Positions 47,422 through 59,576 of a stretch of 64,000 bases of DNA are shown here, one piece after another. The notes beneath the pieces are model-generated. The model saw only the letters and a list, made by a program, of their open reading frames with translations, was not told the origin of the DNA and searched no databases. Location: assembly GCF_021134715.1 (NCBI RefSeq), contig NC_060026.1, forward strand, positions 2,914,001 to 2,978,000. The letters run 5' to 3'. The position numbers and the translations under genes were made by a program. Source of the stretch: Daphnia pulex (Eukaryota; Arthropoda; Branchiopoda; Diplostraca; Daphniidae). The stretch's first letter is position 1, and every line of letters starts with the position of its first letter.

Positions 47422-50272
47422 ATGATGTCTTGCCCGAACTTAAATTCATTAATTGTGCAGCATTTATTTAAGAATGGGAGGTAAAACTCTAAAGATTCTA
47501 TTTCTACATCGTTTTTTGCATTTCATAACTTTTTTGATTGATTTTAAAAGATTTCATTCTGTATGGAAATCTGGTCGACCGGTAGTCACGAATAACAGAC
47601 ATTCTTTTAGTTCTGAGGCAAAAGAGATTGTAATACCTAAATATATTCCGCGGGGTCCCACAGACATATTAGAGGTATTTAAAATAAAATATTGCCCTCT
47701 AGTGTATTGTTTATTTATTTATTTATTTTTTTTTCATTTTAACATTTAGGCTTTGGCATCAACGGTTAAGAGAGACCCTACTGGTCCTCATTACAAGTTC
47801 CATGATGATCCATATTTGATTCCTGCATCAAATCATGCCAAGCGTACTTATGCACTGGCACAGGAAGCAGGAAGGAAAGCTGCCAGTTGGATCAAACAGG
47901 AACATGCCGATTTGTTTAATCAAAGAAATGCAGAGCCTTTTATTGAAGCCTTTTCCCCAGTTGAAAAGCTTACCGAAAGTACTCCAATGACAGAAGACTT
48001 GTTAAAGAAGTATATTAGAACCTCACAAGTTGCAAATGCTATCCATGTCTATGGAAAGCTTGATTCATCAGGTAATTTTTGGACTAGGGAAATTTTAAGC
48101 AAATAACTAATAATTTTTTTTTCTTCAGAAATTAGGTCAGCAACAAAGCAATCTTTTTTGGAGTTTATTTCCTTTTATAATGAAGAGGATCAATTAAGTG
48201 AAGAATTGATTGAAGAAAGATGGTTCAGAAGTGGGGTGAAAGGCATGAGGGACCAAGTAAAGAGTACATGGAAGTTAGTACACATCAACTATAAATGAAA
48301 ATGATGTGCTGGAAATAATGCAAATTAATGATCTATAATTAGGAGCAATGGACTGGCAGAAAGAATTTTCAGTGGCTTGGACACAAAAACCCCAGAGGCT
48401 TATCATGCCCTGATTTGTGGAATGGTAAAGCACGGACAAGCTGTGGGTGCATGGGAGCATTATAATCAAATGCTAGGTATTGCTGTGGAAATTTTTCAAA
48501 TTTAAAAGCAGTCGTAATTGTATTTGTTTTTCTTATGGTTAGCCGACGGTTTCCAACCGGATTTAATGACCTACAATAGTATTTTGAAAATAAGCGGAAT
48601 CATCAGAGAAGATGGAGAATATATTATTTCATTGATTGACGTGAGTTTAAGTCTAAAAATTACCAAGTTACAAAATTGTAATGTTTTGGTCTTCTCAGGA
48701 TATTCTTACAAGTATGGCTCATGCTGGAATAAAGCCAGACGTCCGTAGTTTGAATGCCGCTTTGCAGTCCATTTCTCGTATGCCAATAACCCGAGTAGCT
48801 CGTGAAAAGGCATCAAGATTGATGTCAGATTTCAAGTCTATTGGAGTTAAACCATCTTTAGGAACTTACACCTCCCTCCTCAAGATCTTCTGTCGAGATA
48901 GTAAACAGAAATAATCATTGTTTAATCAAATAAATTTTATCGATTCTTTCTCATTTCTCGAAACAGAGGGTCCAAGGAGTAACATTCTTATAGACATTGT
49001 TCGCAGAATTGAAAACGAAATGCCACCAATCCAAGTGAGAAAATTACATTTTCAACGCAATACATCTTTTACATTAGGCAAATGTTTTGACGTTTCAGGA
49101 CGTAGAAGACGTCACTTTCTTTAGCGAGGCCATGAAAAATTGCAATTATCATTTAGACGACGTGCAATTGGCAAAAAGACTACACAGTCTTCTTTCCTCA
49201 TCTCAGAACCAAGTTTTCATCGGAGATTCCTACAAGGAGTCTGTTTACTAGTATGGATTGAAAGACATTTAAAAAAGAATTCTTTTTTGCTCCAACCTCT
49301 CTGTTTTTATGAACATTTTAGTCGCAGCTTTCTGCTTCTTCTCAGCCGAGCTGAAGGTCCAGAAGCTTTTATGGAAATGTACCGTCATCTGGTCCCCCAC
49401 ATTTACACGCCCGAACAGAACGTGTTTGAGGTAAGATTTCAGTTGTTGCATTTCTCATCGGCTATTTGTGTGGATAGTAAAAATAAAAAAATTTTTATCT
49501 TCCAACAGAATGTCATCAAATCCATATCCAGTTCCTCGGCCATCCAATATGTTCCCGAACTGTGGAGCGACGCCCGTTATTTTGAATTGTCTGAAAGGGA
49601 TTCGGTTCTAGAGGCTCTTCTGGAGGCTTTGACTTGCGGTTCAGGACCGGACCCTACGATCGTTATAGATAAAAATGACGTCGATCCTGTTTTAGCTACA
49701 GCTAGAGCGATCATGTCCCACGTCAATCAAGTTATTAAAACAGCCGAAGAGAAGGATCGAACCATTTCTTTGCGGTACTCTTTATCAGGAACTTTCTTCA
49801 CTAACTTGCAATGATAACAAAAATGTCTTAAACATTTATAGGTGGACCGGATCGATGCTCGGCAATCTGATGAAACTTTTTCTCCAATACGGCGACTTGG
49901 ACTCTGCGGATGAAGTCATGATTAAAGTCAACCAATTGAAGAATCAGTTGTCCTCCTACTTCCCGTTAGCAACGTTAAACATTTTCATTGAGAAATGTAT
50001 TGAGCGCCAGAATTCCGCAACGGCTTTGGTATGCCCACCACTTCTTTTCTATGCATCGCAATAATCACCCAAAATTATAAATTGACGTATAACAAATATA
50101 CCTTTTTTTTTCTGGGAAATAGATGGCGATTGACTACGCCGCCGAAATGGGATACGAAAACGTCACGACCATGGCGCAGAGAATCAGCGAACAATTAAAG
50201 CTCGACGAGAAGCAGCAACAGAAGCTTAGCAGCATCCTTAGTAACGCCCCCGCTCCATCAGAGGCATCTTAA
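47422..50272 (+). CDS. Ptcd3: PTCD3, mitochondrial small-ribosomal-subunit PPR protein (mS39)
   Basis: Exons 47422-47480, 47551-47674, 47750-48071, 48129-48273, 48343-48476, 48543-48640, 48699-48900, 48967-49034, 49099-49250, 49322-49430, 49509-49774, 49842-50028 and 50123-50272; 671 residues (human 689). The first two exons give an Arg/Ser-rich mitochondrial presequence, and the start was chosen so that exon 1 joins RFHSVWKSGRP in phase. The mature start IPKYIPRGPTDILEALAST and blocks such as DPYLIP, NHAKRTYAL and MTYNSILKI match the family. Pentatricopeptide repeats run through the middle (DGFQPDLMTYNSIL, AGIKPDVRSLNAAL, IGVKPSLGTYTSLL). By family knowledge it sits on the mitoribosome small subunit at the mRNA channel. 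The divergent neighbour ZCCHC4 also serves ribosomes. Confidence 0.95.
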
Positions 50273-51534
50273 CAGACTTTGTTCTCACAGGTCTATCAAT
50301 ACAAATGAGGTCGTAGCGTGTTAAAAGTCTGCGGTTCTTCTTCGCCTAGACACGAGTATATAAAGTGATCTCAATTGCTTTTTTAAACGATGCAGCCAAG
50401 CACGCCCTTTGAAGGTAGGAAAGCTTTTACGACTTATCGTTATTCACAATATGCTCTTTAGAAGCCGCAATTATCGTTTGGTTGATTGGAGAGCACTTTC
50501 CTGTTCTATTAGGCACAAAGCTCGAGTCTTTTATTCTCCAAGGCGGATAAGTAATGTGGTGAAAGATGCGTTGGAAATTTTCAATCGATTGTAAGAACGA
50601 AACAATAGACGTCAAATCCCTTTGAGCTAGAAAATAATGAAGCTGCGGCGTGAAAGTTTTGTTTCCATGTTTTATCCGAATGTACATATAGTCGTAACAC
50701 CCGAACTAGTTTCCAACATTTTGAACAAAAACTTGTGCGACATTTACATGAGGAGGCGTCATGACGTCACTTTTTCCGTTTGTATGATTCTCGAATAAAA
50801 GATGAACCCGGCGCTTTTTACAAAGAAACAACGTACACTACCCCCCTACCACACTCGCAAAAGTCGCAATAATAAGGAACCGTTATGTAAATGTCTAGCG
50901 AGTATTCTGGAGACTCCGCGTGGGAGGACGTGTATATTCAGATATTATTTCACCCTATTATTTTTATCAATGGGAAGTAGCTTTTTCGTGTTTCACATCA
51001 CACAAGTCGACACACACAAGTTCCTTTTTTGATAATGTATGCAGTCGCAACGTTTTTTCTCGGTCAAGAAGCTCAAAGTAAAATACCAAGCGTTCAAATA
51101 TTATAAATTCGGCAGAAATTACGGAGAGTGGATAGGACAGAAGCAAAGCAAGCCTATAACATTCTATGGGATAAAAAGGGAGGAAAATGTCAAGGATATT
51201 TTTAGGTGTTGGTTTTTTTTTTCAACATTGACGTCGGATATGTATTTTTTAAATAAGACTCCTATTTTTTTTCATTCAATGTTTTTGATATATTCACATG
51301 TTGGAATTATCAGCAGATATTAACGCAATTCATGAAGAATGATGTTAGGAGTACAAACTTTTAGTATTTTCCTTCAATATTTAAAAATGATGAAATCGGG
51401 AAACGGATAAAAGAGAAAATGGATAGTATTTAAAAGACTCGTAGGATATGGCCGTCAATCCTTTTTTTTCTTTTTTCGTGGAGCGGCTCATTTCATCTCG
51501 GCGCGTCGTTTTGTTTTTTTAGTTTATTCTTTTT
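50273..51534. other. intergenic between PTCD3 and allatostatin A
   Basis: PTCD3 3' UTR with AATAAA at 50794-50799, a palindromic CRE TGACGTCA at 50762-50769 and AT-rich sequence. On the minus strand AATAAA (51528-51523) lies 7 nt past the allatostatin stop. No further gene seen. Confidence 0.55.
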
Positions 51535-52446
51535 CTACTTGCCCAGCCCGAAATTGTAGACTGGCAGCCGTTTACCGAGATTTGGAAGATCGTGTGCTGC
51601 AGCCTGTTGATTAAAAGTGCGTGACTTGCCGAAACCGTGAGTATTCGCCCTCGCCAAATTGGACATGAAGGGCCCGCCGTAAAAAGCCGATTGCAAGTGG
51701 CTGGGGAAAAAGGCCTGGTGTTGTTGTTGCTGCTGTTGTTGTCCCGCTGCCATTTGAGATCGTTTATTGACATCCATGATCTCTTGAGAGTCGTCCTCTC
51801 TCCCTTCGATGTCTTCCTCCGTATCGTCGAATTGCGAATATTCTTCGTCGTTCTGCCACTGATCCAAATCGTCGTCTTTCAAGTTGCGTTTGCCCAGTCC
51901 GAATCCGAATCTGTAGAGATACTACCGTTAAATCTCTTGCGTCTAGAATACGTAAGAAAGAGCCATTTGTCAAATTAGCGAAATATATAATAAGTACCTG
52001 TCGGGTCGTTTGCCCAATCCGAAGTTGTATTTGGTAGGATTGCGCTTTCCCAGTCCGAACGAATAGGGAATTTGCTGCGGATAACTCTTGGCATTGCCGG
52101 CTCGTTTGCCCAGTCCGAAAGAATAAGGATTGATCGAGTAGCTTCTGCTTGTCCGTTTGCCAAGTCCGAAGGAGTAGATGTTGAGATTGGGATCGCCGGT
52201 AGGATTGCCGCCAAAGGATTTGAAGTAGCGGGCTCGTGTAGCCATTCCATCAGCGGTCAAAGCCGAAGACAGCTTGTCTTCGGTGGAGGCAAGACTCTCA
52301 GCTTTAGCCTGAGAGTCACCAGCACCACCCACGGCTTCGATTACCGACGAATCGTTGTTAACGTCCGTGCATTGGGAAGACTGAAGGAGAGCCACCAGCA
52401 GGAACAAGGCGGTCGACAGGAAGAGCATTTCGTTTTTCGGCCGCAT
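51535..52446 (-). CDS. AstA: allatostatin A (FGLamide) neuropeptide precursor
   Basis: Exons 52446-51998 and 51910-51535; 274 residues. Signal peptide (MLFLSTALFLLVALLQSSQC), acidic spacer, then dibasic-flanked peptides ending FGL followed by the amidation Gly and Lys-Arg. They include TSRSYSINPYSFGL, AGNAKSYPQQIPYSFGL, NPTKYNFGL, PDRFGFGL (made across the splice junction) and terminal LPVYNFGL, plus a longer first peptide ending NIYSFGL. Exon 2 also carries a 45-residue acidic spacer, a Gln tract and degenerate sites (THGFGKSR, LPNLGKR) that look like decayed copies. The first exon's acceptor (CGCAG, about 5 nt before ATG-proximal sequence) implies a non-coding 5' exon. FGL-amides inhibit juvenile hormone synthesis in some insects and act on gut and feeding through galanin-like receptors. 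The ATG at 52446 was chosen; the codon before it is TTG. Confidence 0.96.
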
Positions 52447-52798
52447 CAATTCGAATCTGCGACAAATTAAGAATTTATCTTTTTTTTTAATTCTAAATGA
52501 AGATCTTTTGTTCTTCCTTCAAGAGTTCTCCTACGTCACAGTCTTTTCTAAAAGCCGTCAAAGACTTACGACGTTAACGAGATGTATAGAATCATCAATA
52601 TGGCTTGTTGTGACGTCTATAAAGGTTAGCAAATTGGACTTTTCCCGCCCCCCGTTTGACAAATGAACCGTATTGACGAAAACCAGGAATGCGTATCACA
52701 ATCAAAACGCCCTTGTCCGCCTCCATATACTATATCACAAATCTTATAGCCACACATTGAAAATGTCTATATAGCCTTACCGAGAGAAAGTGTAGACG
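52447..52798. promoter_or_regulatory. region between allatostatin A and a divergent ORF
   Basis: Contains CTATAAAGG at about 52617-52625 on the plus strand, just after a CRE half-palindrome (TGACGTC), and the presumed 5' UTR intron of allatostatin A on the minus strand. Confidence 0.4.
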
Positions 52799-53236
52799 AT
52801 GACACACGAACGCGTACAAGATTGCAATCACTTTTTGGAAGAAAAGGGCGGAGGGGTGATAGAAAAGAAGAGACGAATGATGCCGGAATTCCTTGACACG
52901 CCGAGGTTTGTTGTATGTATGGTTGATCCTGAAAACGACTCGGTTGGCCCATGCCAGCATCCGGGGCTTTTATACCGTGCGAGTCGCGTGCGGATGGTCT
53001 ATAGCAACGCCTCCTTCTCTATCGAAGATTTCCCGGGTGGTTTCAACCTGCGCGTTAAGCGTCTCCCGCCGTATCGTCAGCGTCTCGGGCGCTTAATTGC
53101 CGGTGACGATGAGAAGAAGCAACTGCTTATTGCACAAAAAGAACTTGTGTTTGCCACACACATCTTGATGCCTGTGTATGTGGAGGACGAGCTGAAAGTG
53201 GATTCGCGTGTCGTGATTTTCAGACGATTCTCTTAA
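52799..53236 (+). CDS. hypothetical protein, 145 residues
   Basis: A single-exon ORF with an ATG start preceded by a plausible TATA box about 175 bp upstream. The protein is basic and mixed in composition (for example PEFLDTPRFVVCMVDPENDS, then FPGGFNLRVKRLPPYRQRL) without repeats or low complexity, which argues it may be real. No signal peptide or membrane segment; family not recognised. No competing long ORF on the other strand. Confidence 0.4.
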   Translation: MTHERVQDCNHFLEEKGGGVIEKKRRMMPEFLDTPRFVVCMVDPENDSVGPCQHPGLLYRASRVRMVYSNASFSIEDFPGGFNLRVKRLPPYRQRLGRLIAGDDEKKQLLIAQKELVFATHILMPVYVEDELKVDSRVVIFRRFS

Positions 53237-53558
53237 ATTGACTGTCAAACAACTCTTCTTTTGACTCGGTTATTCCTTTCAAGTATAGAGACTTTGACCT
53301 CCAATGTCCAAAAGAAAATTGTTCCTAACTTTTTGGGCGAATCCAACAGTTTCGCCATTGGGAAACGCGCAAAAATTCGGAACATATAAACGTCGTCATT
53401 CATCTCACTTGGTAACAAGTTAGGTAACCAAGTCTGGCGAAATTTTGTGTCCTCCATCTCAAGTCATATTTCATCTTTATTTTAGCAACGATCGAATTTA
53501 CTGTGCTTACATAGACTGTTGGAAATATCCTGGACTGAACGACGCCTATAATATGGGC

Positions 53559-53777
53559 CTACCAATGTAAACGTCTATAACTAATAACGCTTTTCTCTTG
53601 TAGAGAGTCGTCGTCGCTTTGAACTTTTTCACTGGTCAATAGAAGCCGCCGTCCAAAGTCGAACTCGGTTTGTTTGGCCGGAAACTCTTCCAGGCTATTT
53701 GCATACGTTGTTGAATAAAAAAAAAAGACAGAGAATAGGTTTATAGTACGGATTAGAAAACCACGACGAAAACGCAT
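53559..53777 (-). CDS. possible small secreted peptide precursor
   Basis: 72 residues: a signal-peptide-like start (MRFRRGFLIRTINLFSVFFF followed by YSTTYA), then a short acidic propeptide. It contains TEFDFGRR, where Gly plus Arg-Arg is a classical amidation and cleavage signal. The hydrophobic core depends on a T10 run, so a sequencing slip would destroy it. No introns or paralogues visible. Confidence 0.25.
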   Translation of the reverse strand: MRFRRGFLIRTINLFSVFFFYSTTYANSLEEFPAKQTEFDFGRRLLLTSEKVQSDDDSLQEKSVISYRRLHW

Positions 53778-56700
53778 AATAGATATTCCGGGGAAAACGT
53801 GCCGGCTGAGTCAACATCAGAAATGATGACGCGCATAGAGAACGACTGTATCTACGGACTTTTATTTTTATTTTATTTGCTCTGATTTAATAGAAGAAGA
53901 AAAAAAAGGGTACTACTGTTAAGTGGGCAATTCGTGTATCACGAAAGGTCCGTTGATGGCATTATAGCTAATAATCGGATGTCACGTCTACAACATCCCT
54001 ACTGAATAATAATTAGGAAGAACAGGCACCTCGACATGTCCACCATGTTCTGCCAATTTGGCTGCCGAGATGCATTTCAGAATAATGCAAATCAATTTCT
54101 CGGAGCGAGCCTTTAATACGATCAAGGCAGCAGCAGCAGCCAAACTGACTTTGATTGATGAACAGTATACCAGCCGGCTGCCGCATTCAGCCGCGACTTT
54201 TATTATACCGAAAACGAGATAGTTGAGATTGACAGACGGGGGTCTTATTTACCACCTCTGACATGCAGCACACTATAGCCACGCATAAAACGGCATCGTT
54301 AACAAATTCTATTGACTATATACTGGGTGTGTCCTTTTTTTATTTTTTTGTCACCCGCGCTGGTCACAAATTGGCTTGAATAATAAGATTTCCCAGCTGG
54401 CCTTTTAGGCCTATACGTACTATCCGTTTCATCCAAACGCAATCCACGTGAAAGAGTTTTTACGAATATCAGCTGCTATCTAGTCTTTTTGGTACGTCAC
54501 GACCCATCGCCTTTTGTTTTTTCCCCATCACAAACAAATTCCCGATAGCCGCGCTCTTTGATGGCCATCAGGGGATTATTTGTTTAGAGTTTTTCATTAC
54601 GCAAGAGTATAGCTAAAAGAAAGGGGAGAGAAATTCGCGCAGCACTCTGGAAGGTTTATTTAATCAAGTTCACTTAAACTTTTCGAGTTTGCTCTTGTTT
54701 GAACCCACGTGAAACTACTCGAACATTGAACGTAGATGAAAGACGCGTCGTCAGAGTTTCGGTGTATTCCATCCCAAATGGGAGTCCGCAAAAGTTAGAC
54801 TTCTGCGTGTACATCTGTACCATTTGATGTTTGAAAATAATTTGAATATTCGACCCTTAGGATACGTACAGAAAAGACTGCGTACTTATGTATCAAAGTT
54901 GGTGGTCGTCGCCCTGTTGTATATAGTCAAAGTAGTAATGTCGAGTGAAACTTCGTGACATGTTGAATGCTCGGGCGTATATCACTCCAAGTCGTCAAGT
55001 CATCGTTAAGAGGCGCCGTGATGACAACTTTTGTAATGCTAGACAAAAGACTAACTATACCACTGACCTTTTTATACTGTTGATAATCCAAATTCCCTTT
55101 TATAGATCAAAACATTTGTGACATTTTATGAAATTTTGCGGCTATAGTCGACAGTCAGATGACTTGTTGGTTTGACGTCAAACTCGGGAGGTGCAGTTGT
55201 AGAAATTAGATTATTGAAAACTTATTGGCTATCGAAGGTTGTAAATCGCTCACGGCCATAACGTTGAATCAAATGCAGTTTATAGCCTTGTATAGTGATT
55301 TATACGTATGTGTCAAGATTTCTTGACTGTATATCTATTGACCTCGTCGATCACATTCACTGAGACTGGCGTAATTCAATAGCTCATCGTTGGCGGTCGG
55401 CGGAGCTTTTGACAACCTTTGTCGTTTTGTCATGTCGAATAGCCCAGGCTATATCGACGTCAACCTCCGCACATCTTGCCATCTTGATTAACGTTATTCG
55501 ATGAAGAGATGACAGCCAAAAAAGGCGGGGGTCGGTTAAACGATGCGACGCTCAAGACTTGTTGTGCTCCAAGCCATCGGAATCACTACATGACGTCACG
55601 CACGAGCCTGAGCATTTTATCACGACGGTAAGTTTCGTCCATTTTTCACGCTTCTGATGTCGGTGATTGCTAAACTATTTGTTAATTAGATTCTAAATTT
55701 GCTCCGTCTGTTTCATTGATTATAAGCTTTTTTACCAAGTGATTCTCATTTCCATTTTCTTCCACGAGTTAATAGCCGCGGCTGATGTGTCGCCGTTTAA
55801 TCGGCTCAAGTCAATTACAGTAGCTGGGAATCGTGGCGTGAATAATGGCGGTAGAAATTCTGGCGAAATAATTTATTCATGTACACTTTTTCACGACTCG
55901 TTTACATTGACACCCACGTCAAATCAGATATCACCCCGCCGTTCTATCAATCCTTTTTTTCGAAATTTCCTCACAAATTTTAATAATTAGATGGTGTATC
56001 AAGTTATAAGTTCACGGTCAAGCCGAATGGTCGAGAAATTCGGTATTACCACGAATAATAATAGGAATACCATAGGTTACAGTGTACAGTACACGTACGC
56101 TATCTGATAGGCTGCACTTGTGTAGACTATGAAACATCAATAAGTCACAAGGAACCATTTTGAAAGGTGAAATGTTGAATGGTGTTCCACTTTAGTAGCA
56201 TTGGTTTTGATTGATTTAGAATCGCATGACTTCATGGGACGACTGTATACACACTCGATTCAATTTTCGTGGAGTTGACGTGATATAAATATGTCGTAAC
56301 AGAGATTACGTCTGCTGATGTCGCAGATACCATTGAGGGATTTATTTTGAATGTTTACTAAATAAAAAAAATTAAAAAAAGTAAAGCTTTTAACAAGCTG
56401 TCACTGTCAGGAACAGTAGGCCTTGGCTATACGTCGCGTGATTGTGACTACATTTCTTCACAGCTATAACATAAAACGTCGCCTATGATTTTCTCACGTG
56501 GAATGAACAAGTTCTTACTGAAAATGCAATTAGTTTGAAGCGCTGAGTGTAGCGCGGTGGTTGGGTCTTGTTAAGATTTCCCAGTTGAGTGTTAAGACGC
56601 TGTTGACGAATTATTTTCATGTTCAATTTTCGGCGTCATTATAAACAAAAAAAAATGACTTGACTTTAGTTTATGGCTGCCTTTTTGGATGATATTGAAG

Positions 56701-58090
56701 AGCTCATCGTTATTATTTAGTTACGGTAAGCTGAACGAATTGCCTTTCATAAAAGTTGATTTACGTCGAACACTATGCACGGATGGAAGCGAAATGACGT
56801 ATATTGATCCATTTTCAGACACCACTAATTTGTCCGAAAGTGGCGTGGTTAAATTATGCAACCCGGTATGAATCTATGACGACAATTTTGGTATACCCGT
56901 GTCGGTGTCGCTAATGAATTCGGCTAGGGAAGTTGAAAGCCTTTGAAGATGAATGCAGACAAGTTCGTAATTTGCGCGCCAGAGAAAAAATTCAAACCAA
57001 CGCAGGACAGGTAAGGATACTACGGGAGAAGTGGCTGTTAAAAATAGTTGTAGTGCTGCTCAACGACGTGTTTCAAATTGGGATTGCGTGTTTTCTTCTT
57101 CTACATTCCTTTTTATAAGACTGCAAAGTTCAATGTGGCTATTATGTTCGATCTACTGCTGCGAATTGCGTATTTAAGTGCTGTCGATTTGCCCTTTGGA
57201 GTTAACTCTATTTCGTCTCAATATAAATTTCACTCACGCACGAGAAGACGTTGTGCAAAGTGCATGCATCACTATCTATCGATCGTATCCAAGCTAACAT
57301 CAATTTGCATTTACACAAAGAGTACTTGAAAATAAAGAAAGGCGTGATATCCAAGTTTCAACATTTCTGTTTAAGTCCAACCATTTAAATTTAAAAGAGA
57401 TGAACATTAAACATGTTTCTATTCAGAGCCTATCAATGCAAAAAGCGAGCAGCATCGAGCAATAATATTTTAATTCTTGAAAACGCTGGCATTATTTTGA
57501 ATATTTGAGAAGAGTCGCAATAACCCCAGTCTTTTTTACTTGGATGGAGATCATGGGGGTCGGCGGGACTGTGGCAAAAGGAAGATGTAAAGAATGTTGT
57601 AAATAACAGTACCTACGTAAATCTATTATATGACAACAATACCGAAACTAAATGATAGAAAGAGCGGCTGGAGTACGGACCTAGCGGCCTGGCGGTGCGC
57701 TGCGGAGAAGAACTATTGTCACTTATCAGGTATTGTCCGGTTTCTTAAAATTATAATTACATTTAGAGTGTATTTGTAAGATCCTTGGGTTATAGGGGAT
57801 CATCAGGTAATAACGCAATAACGTATAAAACATAAAGACAAAAATTTGACCGAAAACGGTGAAAACTCCGAAAAAGTGAAAAATATATTTGACTTTTGCT
57901 CAGCTGTTGTTGTTGTGTAGCAGACGACGTTATTGCTATGAATCGCTATTCGGATTGAATTGAATTGCGTTCAATCTGTATGGATCGCTCTTTTCTAGTT
58001 TCCTTTCATTCAAAGATTTTTTTAGCTTCGTTTTAGCAGAAACACTTTTTTTTCTGCCATAGATTCGAAAATTGGTAACCCTTTCCCGAA
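53778..58090. other. gene-poor region
   Basis: 4.3 kb without a confident gene. It holds CAG-type short repeats (about 54130), an octamer-like ATGCAAAT (about 54091) and CRE palindromes TGACGTCA at 55173-55180 and 55591-55598. The ORF beginning at 55739 shows no domain. The base composition is even and not microsatellite-rich, unlike 17.8-22.5 kb, so distal regulatory DNA is possible. Confidence 0.45.
56689..57018 (+). other. two possible exons of an unrecognised gene
   Basis: An open stretch ending VVKLCNP before GTATGA (56867), then AFEDECRQVRNLRAREKIQ, ending at a good donor CAG|GTAAGG near 57010. Both read like protein rather than random sequence and join in phase if the acceptor GGGAAG is used. 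No start, downstream exon or homology could be established. Confidence 0.22.
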
Positions 58091-58901
58091 ATGGAACTGA
58101 CTAAGTTGTGTGCCAAATATTTCGATTGCTGCAATCTCTATGACGTTTTGGGTGCCGATAAAGCAACAGATGGAAGAAAACGTAAGAAAACCATCGTTTA
58201 ATTAGTTTTTAGTCAACAATCGTTAATAGCGTTTCAACGTGAAAACATACTTTAACAAATTATATTCTGAAACAGTCAAAAGGGCCTATTTCAAGAGGTC
58301 TCTAGCATTCCATCCAAACAGCAACAGCGAAAAAAGTGAAACTGATGAAGGTTTTGAGAAGTTTAAGACACTTTTTAAAGTATATTCCATTTTAAGTGAT
58401 GAAGAAAGAAAACGGGTGTATGACAAGACAGGTAAAAAATTTAATTTCATGTTTGGTTTTAATTGTATACATCATCAGCTTTGCAATTTGGCATCATAAA
58501 CAGGTTGTGTGTGGTTAGATGAAGAACTGATGGATAACAGTTTCAACTGGTTAGGCCACTGGGCACTTACATTCAAGAAAGCAAATGATTCAGTTATCAA
58601 CTCATTTTTGAATCAATACAGAGGATCAATGGAAGAAACTGAGGATCTGAAAAAACTTTATAGCCTTTATCGAGGAGATGTGCCAAAAATAATGAACATG
58701 GCTCTATTTATTACTGCTGAAGATGAAGTCAGGATTCGTGACAGTATACAGTTCATGAGTGATCAAAAACATCGCTCAATTAAAGATATTGTTAAAAAAC
58801 CTGTTAAACGAAATATGGTCGACGATGATGGTGGCAAGAGAAAAAGTAAAAAAGTTAAAAAACCCTCTCAAGGGGATCTTCCCCTATCTACAAATTTGTG
58901 A
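58091..58901 (+). CDS. DNAJC9 paralogue with a degenerate J domain
   Basis: Exons 58091-58181, 58276-58431 and 58504-58901; 214 residues. The protein aligns along its whole length with the intact DNAJC9 downstream: [33 protein letters not shown], then the central domain RGSMEETEDLKKLY. The HPD tripeptide needed to stimulate Hsp70 reads HPN, so co-chaperone activity should be lost. The intron present in the neighbour at the YE|GD position is absent. The C-terminal coiled, basic tail that DNAJC9 uses for histone binding is shortened to a Lys-rich stretch. Frame and splice sites are intact, so it is a diverged gene rather than an obvious pseudogene. Confidence 0.85.
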
Positions 58902-59576
58902 GGTTAGTTTTTTTTCTAGTTTACAATTTAATTTGTTAATTAATTCTTTATGATTTTAGATTGCAATTACAAATAACTGCTCATTGAACATTCAGTTATT
59001 AACAGTTTGACGAGTAGCTCTACAGAAGGGTGAAGGCAGAACCATAAAGTTAGAGTTAGGTCCTTATTTAAAAAATTAAATAAAATACTACGCCCTGGAT
59101 TACGCGAACAGTTGTAATGAACGTGAAATTTTGCCAGAAAATAATTTTTTGTACCGAATTCATGAAGAGAAATGAGATCGCATTCTACTCACAAATTTTT
59201 AGGCAACGAATAAATAAAAGACCCTTTTGAAGCTCGCCAACGCCCACTGCCATGCCAGAGTCCTATAACTCTTGCCATACCATACACAATTTGTGCCTTT
59301 TTAAAGAAGACGAAATACACTTTCTTTAAATAATTAATGGATTTTTTATTTTATTCCACATTTTAGCAATTTTTGGTTTTCAAAATTAGCGCCAAACTCT
59401 TTTTTGAATGATCCCGATCTGGCAACGCCTGTGTATTTGGCGGTGTTCAATTGTTTAACAGACGTCCCGTAAATGTGATGTGGAGAATATCTACTGCAGT
59501 CCTCGTGAAAACTTTTATTTAATAATTGTAAATCTGAATTACAGTATTTGGCAGTGATATTTATCTTGCATTTATC
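58902..59576 (+). promoter_or_regulatory. intergenic and promoter region of DNAJC9
   Basis: Holds a perfect E2F-type site GCGCCAAA (59389-59396, TTTGGCGC on the other strand) and a near match TTTGGCGG (59436-59443), 181 and 134 bp upstream of the DNAJC9 ATG. This fits an S-phase-regulated histone chaperone. The first 300 bp are the 3' flank of the degenerate paralogue. Confidence 0.5.
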
